Assembly: GCA_036898135.1 (NCBI GenBank)
Contig: CM072522.1
Coordinates: 8,903,686 to 8,967,685, forward strand
DNA: 64,000 bases
Source: Oncomelania hupensis
Lineage: Eukaryota > Mollusca > Gastropoda > Littorinimorpha > Pomatiopsidae
Reading direction: 5' to 3'
Part shown: positions 10,950 through 20,344 of the stretch, piece after piece
Numbering within the stretch: position 1 is the stretch's first letter
How the letters are laid out: each line of letters begins with the position of its first letter
Notes under the pieces: generated by a model
What the model was told of the DNA's origin: nothing
The model's database searches: none
The model's input: only the letters and a program-made list of their open reading frames with translations
Position numbers and translations under genes: made by a program

Positions 10950-12142
10950 TCTTGCAACAGGTGAATCAAAGAGTATTTTCGCTAAGGTAATACACAAAGG
11001 ATAATTAAGTTCTTTTAAGGAAGTTTTGTCGTTCATCTCCAGCGGTAAAATAGGGGCAATAGTAGAGCATGCAAACAACATGTGTTCTAAAGACAAAGGT
11101 CTGTCACAGGCACATAAAACATTTTTACAATAATTTCGGTCTTATTGCATTGAGCCATATTCGAGTTGCCATTGAGGAAATAGCTCTTGAGACTTTACTC
11201 TGCTCTTCAAAATGTGTGTCAAATATAATTTGTCTAAGTAAACTACAGTATTCAATATGTGTGTAGTGTTTTTTCCTATGGGGTTGTTTTGACATATGTT
11301 TGTTTGGCAGTTTTGTGTAATGGGGCTTTTTGTTTTTGTTTGTGTGTGGTGTGTGTGCACGTGTGAGTGTGTGAGTGGGTGTGTGGTGTGTGTGTGTGTG
11401 TGTGTGGTGTGTGGGTGTGTGGTGTGTGTGGGTGTGGGTGTGTTTGTTTTGGTTTATGGACTGTGACGGTATACATTACAACTGGTTGTTTTTTTTTAAT
11501 GTAAGCTCACACACTTTGTTGTGTGTTTTCTGTTGTGTGTTGTTTTGCTGTTGTGTTGAGGGTGTTTTTTGTCGTGCTTTTGTTTTTTAAGATATCTAGT
11601 TACAAAATAATGTAACATGTAAACTTCAAACAATTGTGCTTTTTGACTGTAAATACAAGTCACATGTTGTTCTGTTTTGTAATATAAATAATGCTATATG
11701 TAAACTGATAAACAATTTATTTGTAACTGTAAATACACAAAGATTATATTTGTACATTTCTTAAAAAAGAAATATAGTTAAAGTGTAATATCTAAAATTG
11801 TGTTTAATAGTACATGGAATACTTAGAAAGTCTTTCTTGGTGATGTGTAAACTGTTATTGTCCACATTTTATTCATATAAATGAGGAATGTAAACTGTTA
11901 TTGTCCAAATGTCCTTCTGTAAATGAGGACTGGAATGTCTTGTAGCTTGTATACTGCTTAGAAGACATATTCCTAGGTCAATATAGAAAGCATATTTGTG
12001 AATTGTAAAACTTTGTATCACAGAAGTTTGATATGTGTGAGTGCATTGATTTAAGGGAGTGATGTGCTTTTATTTTGTTGTCATAATGTGATTTTGTGTG
12101 TGAATAAAAATTAAGAAATAAAAATAAATTTAAAAAAAAAAG
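10950..12142 (+). other. AT-rich non-coding stretch ending in poly(A)
   Basis: No coding signal. It includes (GT)n at 11340-11445 and ends AATAAAAATTAAGAAATAAA plus a run of A at 12131-12140. It could be the 3' part of the LINE relic at 10711-10949 or another retrocopied transcript; neither is proven. Confidence 0.3.
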
Positions 12143-12200
12143 TTTGGTTCGAGGGACTCTAAGAGTAAATTGATCAGAAGCTGGGCGGAGGTTGTGTGAT

Positions 12201-12202
<2 letters not shown>

Positions 12203-12270
<68 letters not shown>

Positions 12271-12990
12271 GGCAATTTATACAGCGCTTTCCAAAATCAC
12301 AAAGCGCTTTACACAAACAAATGTAAACACAACATGCATACATTGGTCAACGCAACCACATACACATCCCAACACCTAAAAACACTCACTCAGGGCGCCT
12401 AAGAAAAGGCCTCTCTAAAACGATGCGTCTTCAAGTTCATTTTAAAATACGCTAGTGAAGGACTGTGACGGACGGACCGAGGTAGCGAGTTCCAGGTCTG
12501 AACGGAGAAGAAACTGAAGGCTCGACCACCGTGTCTCACCCTGTGGTATTCTGGTACACGGAACATCCTTTCATCTGCAGACGAGCGGAGAGAGCGAGAA
12601 GGAAACACAAACAGTCAAACGTTCGGAAAGATAGCTAGGAGCCGTTCCAGAGATGATGTGGTAGCAAAGACACGAGGTTTTATATGTAATTCGTTGTTCA
12701 ACTGGGAGCCAGTGTAGATCTTGAAAGAGAGGCGTGCAATGTTGTGATTTCCGTGCTTTGAAGATGAGTTTAGCTGCAGAGTTTTGGGCTTGCTGAAGAG
12801 GTCTAAGGACTTTCTGTGTGCAACCCACGAGGAGTGAATTACAATAATCCAATCTAGACAGAATTAATGCGCTAACTAGTGTTTTCGTTGCTTCTTTTGT
12901 GAGATACTGTCGAATGGAGCTTATGCGTCTAAGTTCAATGTATGCAATCTGACAAGTTTTTGCAATGTGTTGTTGCATGGAGAGATCTTG
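12203..12990 (-). pseudogene. CR1/L2-like LINE 3' portion with (ATT)n tail
   Basis: The minus strand from about 12978 reads LSRLDYCNSLLVG, LRPLQQAQNSAAKLIF and LHWLPVEQRITYK, typical of the post-RT region of CR1/L2/Jockey-like ORF2. A frameshift near 12590 leads into VQTWNSLPRSVRHS and FKMNLKTHRF, the usual C-terminus. The 3' UTR continues to GCGCTGTATAAATTGCCTG, where a (TTA)n tail (AAT on the + strand, 12203-12269) begins. A second copy of this 3' end is at 59145-59480. Confidence 0.8.
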
Positions 12991-13042
12991 AGCTTGGAAA
13001 AACCCAAGGTCGCGAACAGTGTCAGAAAGAAAAATAGAAGTA

Positions 13043-13047
<5 letters not shown>

Positions 13048-13109
<62 letters not shown>

Positions 13110-13151
13110 GTCATCATCCTTCTCCTCATCATCATCACCATCTTGTTGTTA

Positions 13152-13185
<34 letters not shown>
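13048..13185. repeat. (CAT)n microsatellite, interrupted
   Basis: Two CAT blocks flank a CTCCTCATC patch at about 13116-13146. Confidence 0.95.
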
Positions 13186-13186
<1 letters not shown>

Positions 13187-13189
13187 TGC

Positions 13190-13262
13190 CTGTCCTAATT
13201 GGAAGGTTCGTGGAAGTTCACAGACCTTTCTCCGAGGTTCTTAGATCCCGAACCTAAATTCT
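13190..13262 (+). mobile_element. Half copy of foldback element
   Basis: It begins CTGTCCTAATTGGAAGG and parallels the left arm of the element at 13555-13750, but its matching right arm is missing here. CAT-rich repeat DNA follows at 13265-13345. Confidence 0.6.
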
Positions 13263-13554
13263 AGAATCTTTGAATCATCATCATCCAATCGGATCATCAT
13301 CATCATCATCCAAACGGATCATCATCATCATCATCCAATCGCCTCAAACCCATTGATGTTTGGTATGCGTGTGAGTGTCTGGAAATACACCCTGAATGAC
13401 TTGCCATCTTGTTTCTTCTGTTGTAGGGAAAAACACTTTGCGCCCAAATTTCACAAGGGCGTTGTTGTGATGACTTTAGGCCTACGTACGCAAACATTTG
13501 CAGAGGTCTTTCCTATCAAACCTTCGTTTAGGCAAGTGGCAATGCACATTATGA

Positions 13555-13750
13555 TCTGTCTTAATTGGAAGATTCTTTGAAGCTTCGTGGAGGTTCACGA
13601 ACACCTTTTCGAGGTTCTCACATCCCGAACCTAGCTTTCTGAGCCTTTTTTGCGTCCAAAAAATTCAAGAATTTAGGTTCAGGATCTAAGAACCTGAAAA
13701 AAGGTCTGCGAACCTCCACCAACCTTGCACGAACGTTCCAATTAGGACAG
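13555..13750. mobile_element. Foldback (snapback) element, ~196 bp
   Basis: The two halves are inverted copies. The left starts CTGTCTTAATTGGAAGATTC and the right ends CGTTCCAATTAGGACAG. It has no coding capacity. It is MITE-like in size and structure; no target duplication was identified. Confidence 0.7.
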
Positions 13751-14012
13751 TCAATTAGTAGTACCTTCTGTCTTTTTGTCATTTGTGTACATAGTTGTAA
13801 ATAGTCTATTTTTGTCTTTTTTGTAATTTATGTACATAGTTGTAAATAGTCTGTACCTTTACTGTCCCGTCTTTTGGTGTATTGTAGCAAAAGTGATGTT
13901 TCATCGAGTGCATGTATTTATATGTAATGACTATGTAAAGCGTGGTGAGTCTGGTCATAGGCTGGAGTACCCGCTATATAAAAATCCGTTATTATTATTA
14001 TTATTATTATTA
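13751..14012 (+). mobile_element. Unclassified retroelement 3' end with (TTA)n tail
   Basis: A ~42-bp segment containing TTGTAAATAGTCT is tandemly duplicated (13766-13805, 13815-13852). The sequence then runs to CCCGCTATATAAAAATCCG, followed at 13990-14012 by (TTA)n. The GCTATATAAA ending resembles LINE/SINE 3' ends elsewhere in the window. Confidence 0.4.
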
Positions 14013-14271
14013 GTACAATCAATAAATGCAGCGTGCCCTTGACAGCCCTGCAGCCACTTAATAATACAAACACTCAATCTGATAAAATAAAAAATAAAAA
14101 TAACAATAACAATATGATAACCTCGATTCATGAGAGGCGTATGATCGGTACTATGTTGTGGAGCACGTGGCTGTCACAACCACAGCACAGGCACTCGTAA
14201 TTAATTCAGGAAACTAAAGTAGAGGGAATACACACTATATATAATTCTCTTAATTATTTTATTTAATTATT

Positions 14272-14699
14272 GAGGATTTGTATAGCGCACTTATCTCGCC
14301 GTACTTGACCAGACGCTAGGCGCTGGCCGATACAGGATCTAACTTAAACCGCCCGAGACGCCCACCCGCAGCCTTTGGGCGCATGGTCTGACGCCCGGAC
14401 AACTGAGCACTATCCTGGCCAGCCAGAGATGGGGGAGAAGGACCAAGTGCATGCTGGGTGTGTTCTTGTTACCGGCACTCACCCGTCTAGGACATGAGCG
14501 TCAGGATCTTTAAAGTCCGTTATGATGGAATGTATGCGACACACAGACTAGACCTCGGTTTATACTCTCATCCGAAGGAGTAGGAAACGGGAGTAAAGTG
14601 TCTTTCCCAGGGACACAACACAATGGCCCGGACAGGGCTCGAACCCGGGACCTTCAGATCCGCAAGCCCAAGCACTACCATTAGACCACCGTGCCTCCT
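14272..14699 (-). mobile_element. SINE family B, near full-length
   Basis: On the minus strand it opens with a tRNA-like head: A-box region TGGTCTAATGGTAGTGC and B-box GGTTCGAGCCC (+ strand 14634-14648). The body carries AAAGATCCTGACGCTCATGT and AGCATGCACTTGGTCC. The 3' end reads GTGCGCTATACAAATCC, resembling the 3' end of the L2-like LINE at 12269-12990, its plausible mobiliser. Other copies: 55981-56285, 59888-60008 plus 60702-60855, 32176-32284, 19451-19535. Confidence 0.8.
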
Positions 14700-15120
14700 C
14701 CTGAAAAATGAAAAACTTATAGTGGTTAGCCCCGTTCCACAGTCATTAATTAAGGAGTATGGAATAAAACCAGCCAAGAATACAGAACCCTTTTGGTCCT
14801 CGTAAATATTCACAAGGAAAATTGTGTGGCAAAGAGGCAAGTTGCAATAAACATCAAAAAAGGTGGAACCCCCCCCTCCGCCCCCAACCCCCCCCCCCCC
14901 CCAAAAAAAAAAAAAAATCTGCGGCACACTGGCTTTAAATTCCATGTGCTTCGATCTCCATGAGATTATGGATGCTGATATGTAGTGTGCACTGGTAGCC
15001 ACAAAGCCTGGTTGTCCCCGTTATGCGTTTCGACCTCTACCAAAGTGAACTGTGCATAAAAGGCTGGTCTGACAGTGGGCTGGTTTTGTAAGCCGAAGGT
15101 CACGTTGGACGAACTTGCAT
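14700..15120. other. Unassigned sequence with polyC/polyA run
   Basis: 14867-14919 is C-rich then A-rich. No gene is seen. Confidence 0.35.
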
Positions 15121-15226
15121 GACTTAGGTACAAAACTTTTCAGGGCACCGAGGGTTTTTTCCGGGTACTTCAGTTTCCTCACTCCCTTTAATAATGGTAT
15201 ATTGGATGCAGTCAATCTAAAATGTC
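15121..15226 (+). mobile_element. SINE family C, 3' half
   Basis: GACTTAGGTAC, CACCGAGGGTTTTTTCCGGG and AATAATGGTAT-ATTGGATGCAGTCA match the 3' half of the SINE at 57408-57586. The head is not recognisable. Confidence 0.65.
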
Positions 15227-15539
15227 AAACTAACAAGTGATTGCATGCAGTCTCTATGCACTACATATAGATTCGTCTTAAAAGATACCATTAATTGAGT
15301 TTGCGTTAGGGAGAAGCCAGCCGCAAATGGCGAACACCCCAGTGTTGTGTGTGTGTGTGTACCTGTAAAACGGCACGAGTGCAGTTGTAGTGCATGGGAG
15401 TGTTTTTAGTGCAAGGGAGTGCTCTATCCGGGACGGAGAACTTCCATCCCGTTTTCGAACTTCCTCTGCTATAGAGCGCGAAGTAGGTCAAGTTTTGCTC
15501 CAGAAGGGTAGGTTTTAGGGCACCGTTTTCTCAAAAAGT

Positions 15540-15579
15540 TTGACCTAATTCGTGGCCTCTTAGAGACGATCTAGGTCAA
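15540..15579. repeat. TTGACCTA...TAGGTCAA palindrome, left arm of foldback
   Basis: Forty bases with eight perfectly paired terminal positions and weaker pairing inside. Confidence 0.75.
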
Positions 15580-15826
15580 GTTCTGCCAACACGGCTAGGA
15601 TAAGGAACTTTCCTCGACGATTAGGGTAAGGCACCCGCCTCGACGGGTAGGTTAAGGCACCTGTTTCAGAAAAGGGTTAGGGTCAGGGCTAGTTGCAGCG
15701 CTGAAACTAGCCCTGACCCTAACCCTTTTCTTGAAGGGGTGCCTTACCCTACCCGTCGAGCTAGGCAGGTGCCTTACCCTAATCGTCGAGGAAAGTTCCT
15801 TATCCTACCCGTGTTTTTTAACAAAC

Positions 15827-15866
15827 TTGACCTAATTCGCCGCCTAAGGGGCGCGAAGTAGGTCAA
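15827..15866. repeat. TTGACCTA...TAGGTCAA palindrome, right arm of foldback
   Basis: The best-preserved copy: TTGACCTAATTCGC pairs with GCGAAGTAGGTCAA with one mismatch around a CCTAAGGGG centre. Confidence 0.85.
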
Positions 15867-15894
15867 TTTACCTCATTTTACACCTCGTACACGC

Positions 15895-15985
15895 ATGTGT
15901 GTGTGTGTGTGTGCATGTGTGTGTGTGTGTGTGTGCATGTGTGTGTGTGCGCGTGTGTGCGTGTTTGTGTGTGTGTTTTAAATTG
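15895..15985. repeat. (GT)n microsatellite
   Basis: Imperfect GT with CATG interruptions. Confidence 0.9.
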
Positions 15986-16830
15986 GTTTTAACACATTTT
16001 TTTAATTCAGTAAAACAAATTAAGCATTACACAGAATAAACAAAAGTGCACACAAAAGCAAAGCCTAAATAAGTGCAACCCTTCAACATAAATATAACCC
16101 CATTGCAGCACACAAAAGCGAACAGTTGAACTAAAGCAGACGCAAGCAAAACGTACAATCATTAATTTGCGAAAAAGTTAGCACAATAATGAATTGAAAA
16201 TTAGCGGGGGAAAAGGACGTACACCTAAAAAAATCAAGCCAGCAAACAAAAAATAAACAAACAAACAAACAAAAAACAAGAGAACGACTTTGACAGAAGT
16301 GTTCACATAATATTTAAACTGTATAATGCATTCTCTCATAATGGCTAGCAACGTTCGTCATAATTATGCTGCATCATCTATAGACTTCTATCTTGCACAA
16401 CCGTCTGTGATGATGGCGCCTATGGTCACAACCAGATAGCGCATGTGATTGTTTGAAAAAAAACAAAAAACAGCATGACTATATGATAGGGGTTACTGCA
16501 AAATAGACTAGAAGCATGACTGATGATAAATAAAGTTCAGTTTGTGTGTTATGATGAGGTCAGCTGAGCACAGGCGGAGAAAACTTGCTACAGTCATTAA
16601 CGTGCATGAAAAGAGACTAAAGAAAAATGTCTGCCTGCAAAATAATAAACACGCCACATAAATCCACCGATATATGAGGCAGGCGTGGGGAGGGGTGGGA
16701 GGGGTGGGAGGAGAGAGTGGAGGGTATAAAATGGGGGGGGGGGAGAGAGGGGGCGGTACGACGCAATACAATACCTTGCTTCTTTGCCGGTGCTCACGTG
16801 CATGGTAAAGCCCAATAAATATGTAGCATC
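15986..16830. other. AT-rich sequence without a recognisable gene
   Basis: Contains an (AAAC)n patch at about 16245-16278 and a G-rich run at about 16686-16752. No ORF has coding character. Confidence 0.45.
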
Positions 16831-16832
<2 letters not shown>

Positions 16833-16883
<51 letters not shown>

Positions 16884-16952
16884 TGCAGCACCGCATATGT
16901 CATAAAGCAAAGCAGAGATGCACATCTTTATGTTGGATAATAATAATAATAA

Positions 16953-16983
<31 letters not shown>

Positions 16984-17043
16984 AAGAAGAAGAAGAAGAA
17001 GAAGAAGAAGAAGAAGAAGAAATTAGTATTAATAATAATAATA

Positions 17044-17111
<68 letters not shown>
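16833..17111. repeat. (ATT)n, (AAG)n and (AAT)n compound microsatellite
   Basis: ATT units at 16833-16880, AAT then AAG at 16938-17021, and AAT at 17029-17111. The last tract abuts a repeat motif GATCGCCGCGCTTTGAGCCT (minus, about 17137-17157) that also borders trinucleotide tracts at 22123 and 57735. Confidence 0.95.
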
Positions 17112-17112
<1 letters not shown>

Positions 17113-17164
17113 TCAGATGCCCCAAATAATCAATTAGGCTCAAAGCGCGGCGATCTGTAACCAA

Positions 17165-17480
17165 CATACACGCTCACATGTTACAGACATTATGCCTTAC
17201 TCAACACATTGGCATTCCTTTACTCAAACATGTGGTGTACAGGTCGAGAGAGCGCTATTAACATTGAATCAAACAGTGACTACTATAGTGGTCCTGATTC
17301 CATCGTGATGTGACTCCCAACATGCCGTACTACGGCACATGCGGCTCCGAAAATATAGCGTCATTCTCTTCCGAAATCAAGTTAAACCGCCATTACACTA
17401 CTTGTTACGGAAAGGCCGTAGGTTAATATACTGAGGACATTTTCTACGCCTGTGGTGGAAAAGGTCCCAAGATACCCGAA
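17165..17480. other. Unique sequence upstream of a TATA box
   Basis: No coding signal. It is relatively free of simple repeats, unlike its surroundings, which is compatible with a regulatory stretch. Confidence 0.3.
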
Positions 17481-17484
17481 GTGG

Positions 17485-17590
17485 TATAAATAGCCTTGCT
17501 GCCTGGGTTGTACTTTACATTTGGCCTTGTCATCCATCCACCCCTTTCAACTGTGCCAAATACCCGACTTTTAAACACAACTCAACAACC
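17485..17590 (+). promoter_or_regulatory. Candidate core promoter and non-coding first exon
   Basis: TATAAATAG sits at 17485-17493. A start about 30 bp downstream would give a short transcript leader ending AACAACC, followed by a consensus donor GTAAGTACG at 17591. The leader has no ATG. The only downstream gene on this strand is cathepsin L, whose coding exon 1 begins directly after an AG at 26918, as expected if a non-coding exon lies upstream. The link is inference and would need a ~9.3-kb intron. Confidence 0.3.
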
Positions 17591-17764
17591 GTAAGTACGC
17601 AACAGTTTATATTAAACATTTTGGTGGTACTGTTACGAGTCCTAAGTTGTACTGACAGCTGCTATCTATTTGAAGACAAGTTTTAACAGAAAGCTTGAAG
17701 CAGATGAAACACAGCAACTTAAAGGATTCTCTAACACGCTTCGTCAGGAGTTACAATGCCAATT

Positions 17765-17828
17765 CTATCTGTCTCTATGTCTGTCTCTCTCTCTGTCTCT
17801 CTCTGTCTCTGTGTGGTCTCTCTGTCTA

Positions 17829-17905
<77 letters not shown>
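17765..17905. repeat. (CT)n/(CTGT)n microsatellite
   Basis: TCTG-rich then pure CT. Confidence 0.95.
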
Positions 17906-17906
<1 letters not shown>

Positions 17907-17909
<3 letters not shown>

Positions 17910-18352
17910 GTAGCGGCAGCGAACATTATTGTCAAACTCTACAGGAACCAGTTATGGAGTTATTTTGAAAGCAATTCCAGTTCCTATCCTATCCTATCCT
18001 GTCCCATAACCCGGAGGTCGTTGGGGCACCACAGATGATCGTTTAACCAGCATGCTCCATCTTTCTCTGTCCTCAGCAGCCCTGATGGCTTCCAGTTCCG
18101 AATTTGAAAAAAAATCAATTTATTTCAAGTACATTGACTGAATAGTCTCTAAGTGCTTTAAAAAGGGTATAGTGTCGAGACGCATATGCTGTAGGTAGCG
18201 GCAGAAAAAAATAATCTCAAAATATACAGAAATCGACCATTATGGATTTATTTTCAAAGAACTTTCAATTCTGAATTTATGCAATAATATTTAAAAGTAA
18301 ATTGACTGAATAGTTCCTGAGTTAGATGTGTTTTATAGAAGGGTAGAGTTTT
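17907..18352. repeat. Tandem duplication of ~165 bp, first unit interrupted by LINE
   Basis: Units at about 17907-18191 and 18192-18352 share GTAxGTAGCGGCAG at the start and TTGACTGAATAGT near the end. The first is longer because a 105-bp RTE fragment is inserted in it. Confidence 0.65.
17985..18089 (-). mobile_element. RTE-type LINE, 105-bp 3' end
   Basis: CCTATCC tail repeats lead into the conserved 3' end (minus strand ACGATCATCTGTGGTGCCCC). It is bracketed by a 10-bp duplication TTCCAGTTCC at 17975-17984 and 18090-18099. Confidence 0.9.
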
Positions 18353-18389
18353 GTTTAGTGACCCGAAAAACGTCAATAAGAGCCACGAT

Positions 18390-18392
<3 letters not shown>

Positions 18393-18463
<71 letters not shown>

Positions 18464-18512
18464 GAAGAAGAAGAAGAGGAAGAAGAATAACAACATCAAC
18501 AACAACAACAAC

Positions 18513-18606
<94 letters not shown>
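18393..18606. repeat. (AAT)n compound microsatellite
   Basis: AAT, then AAG, AAC and AAT blocks. Open frames here are repeat artefacts. Confidence 0.97.
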
Positions 18607-18607
<1 letters not shown>

Positions 18608-18968
18608 ATTAGCATGTTGTATGCATGTTTAGAAAATGAGGGCCTCTCCACACTTTAATGTATCTGAATTTGGGTTAGAGACGTTACAAGTTTTATTTTA
18701 CTTTATTTTCTTAAATATATTTTTTTTAATTGTCTTGCCTACAATGTGTTGTGTAAATTCTCCATTGGGATAATACAATATTTGTTAACTTGACTTGACT
18801 CGGCGTATACACCCATATATACACAATAAGTTATAGTAATATGCCTTTTACTGTTTTTTAAAGGTGTTTTGCATAACAATTCTGTGGTACCGTAGGACTG
18901 CATAATGAATGAATGTTGCACTGTCTTTGAGCACACTTCATGTTTAGTATTGCGCGTTATAAAATAAA
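18607..18968. other. AT-rich stretch, possible retroelement 3' end
   Basis: No gene. It ends with a retroelement-like GCGCGTTATAAAATAAATT directly before the AGT repeat at 18971. Confidence 0.3.
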
Positions 18969-18969
18969 T

Positions 18970-18970
<1 letters not shown>

Positions 18971-19052
<82 letters not shown>

Positions 19053-19056
19053 ATAG

Positions 19057-19127
<71 letters not shown>
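18971..19127. repeat. (TAG)n then (TTA)n microsatellite
   Basis: About 27 TAG units change to about 22 TTA units near 19055. Confidence 0.97.
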
Positions 19128-19130
<3 letters not shown>

Positions 19131-19242
19131 TTTTAACTTCACTTTGCACTGCATCCTGAGTATTTAGGGTGGTGGTGGCGTAATCGACGAACTGTGCTGA
19201 GCTCATTACAACCTTGTTAAAGTAAACGGTCTTGGTTGGAAT

Positions 19243-19300
19243 TACATTACATGGTTATTGCTTTAGGTCCAGCGGACTCTTCCCAGCCAAATCAGGACCA
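19243..19300 (-). mobile_element. 58-bp hairpin-only insertion
   Basis: Terminal hairpin of the 680-bp retroposon with an ATTACAT-rich tail. It is bounded by a perfect 12-bp duplication CTTGGTTGGAAT at 19231-19242 and 19301-19312. The loop-closing base differs (GGCTG instead of GGCTC). Confidence 0.9.
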
Positions 19301-19450
19301 CTTGGTTGGAATAAAGTTATCGAAACGTGTGTGTGTGTGGGTGGGTGTGTGTGTGGGGGGGGGTGTTTGTGTGTGTGTGACTGTGTGTAGGAGTGAGTGA
19401 GGGCACGTGTTCTATACGGCTTTAAATTTATTTATTTAATTTGTTTATTT

Positions 19451-19535
19451 AATCGATCTGATATAGCGCTTTGTCCAGCTCAAGAGCTGCTCAAGGCGCT
19501 GGCCGATAAAAAGATCGAACTCAAGCCCCGCCGCT
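19451..19535 (-). mobile_element. SINE family B 3' end
   Basis: ATATAGCGCTTTGTCCAGCT and GCTGCTCAAGGCGCTGGCC match the SINE 3' ends at 55981 and 59888. Confidence 0.7.
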
Positions 19536-19539
19536 CTGT

Positions 19540-20110
19540 CAGTTAGTTAGTTAGTCATTGTTTGTAGGGCCCAGCTGACTGCAAAGAGCCGAATCAGGAC
19601 CGAAACTTGGTTGCAACAGGGCTCACCCCTGATCCATATAAAAGATCTAATGAAACAACCCCCTAATGGTAACACTGAAGGCACTCCACTAGCCGGTCAC
19701 TTTACAATAAAGGTATCCCGTGCAGGGGACGCTGAGGCTGTACTCTAATTTATCCAACCCCTGTTTATAAACACAAAATAGAATATAAACATCATTATAA
19801 AATATTAACGAAAAACATACATGTACAATGCCTACATTGCTAAATAATAAAATTTATAGAAATCCCTAGTGACCATTTGGCAGAAAGCGTCCAATAGCCT
19901 CAATTTGACCCAACAGACCCCATACACAAAGTAGGAGATTGGGAGTTTTGGGAATAAAGGTAGGTGACTGGTCTAGCGAAGAAGAGAGTAGATTGATAGA
20001 ACAGAGTAGGAATGAGAAAGAACAAAGAAGAAAGACAGCGACAGTGGAAATTTAAAGCACTACATTTCCAGAAAGTGCGGATACTATTTATACAGAAACC
20101 CCCGGGACCC
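19540..20110 (-). mobile_element. Hairpin-tailed retroposon, diverged copy 3
   Basis: The body matches the copies at 4637-5267 and 60009-60688 (for example GCCTACATTGCTAAATAATA and TTTAAAGCACTA). The hairpin loop has the CTCTTTGCAGTC variant and the tail is (GTTA)n. It is the most diverged long copy, and it lies against the SINE end at 19535. The target duplication is unclear. Confidence 0.75.
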
Positions 20111-20340
20111 CCACGGAAGGAGACTGTCAATGAAAATCAAAAGCGCTGTCAATGATTTTCTGTTGTGTCAGTATAATCTATAGAAAAGAACAGAGCAGAA
20201 CAAAACAGCACAGAACAGAAAATGTATTGCCATTTCAAGCTGTAGGTCGTATGACACGATCATACAGATTCATAATAAGCACAGTAAATTGTTGGACACT
20301 ATCTAGAACATAATAACGAATGATATAATATAGTTGTGTT
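20111..20340. other. Unassigned sequence
   Basis: AACAGA-rich patch at 20186-20220; nothing else is recognised. Confidence 0.3.
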
Positions 20341-20344
20341 ATAA

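Larger units (their letters stand above)
15350..15880. mobile_element. Large foldback element with ~160-bp arms
   Basis: 15540-15690 and 15692-15866 are inverted copies meeting at GTTGCAGCGCTGAAAC. Conserved landmarks in both arms include the GGGTTAGGGTCAGGGCTAG core, CCTACCCGTCGAG, AATCGTCGAGGAAAGTTCC and an outer TTGACCTA...TAGGTCAA palindrome. 15350-15500 adds a segment shared with 9770-10030. There is no coding capacity. Confidence 0.75.
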
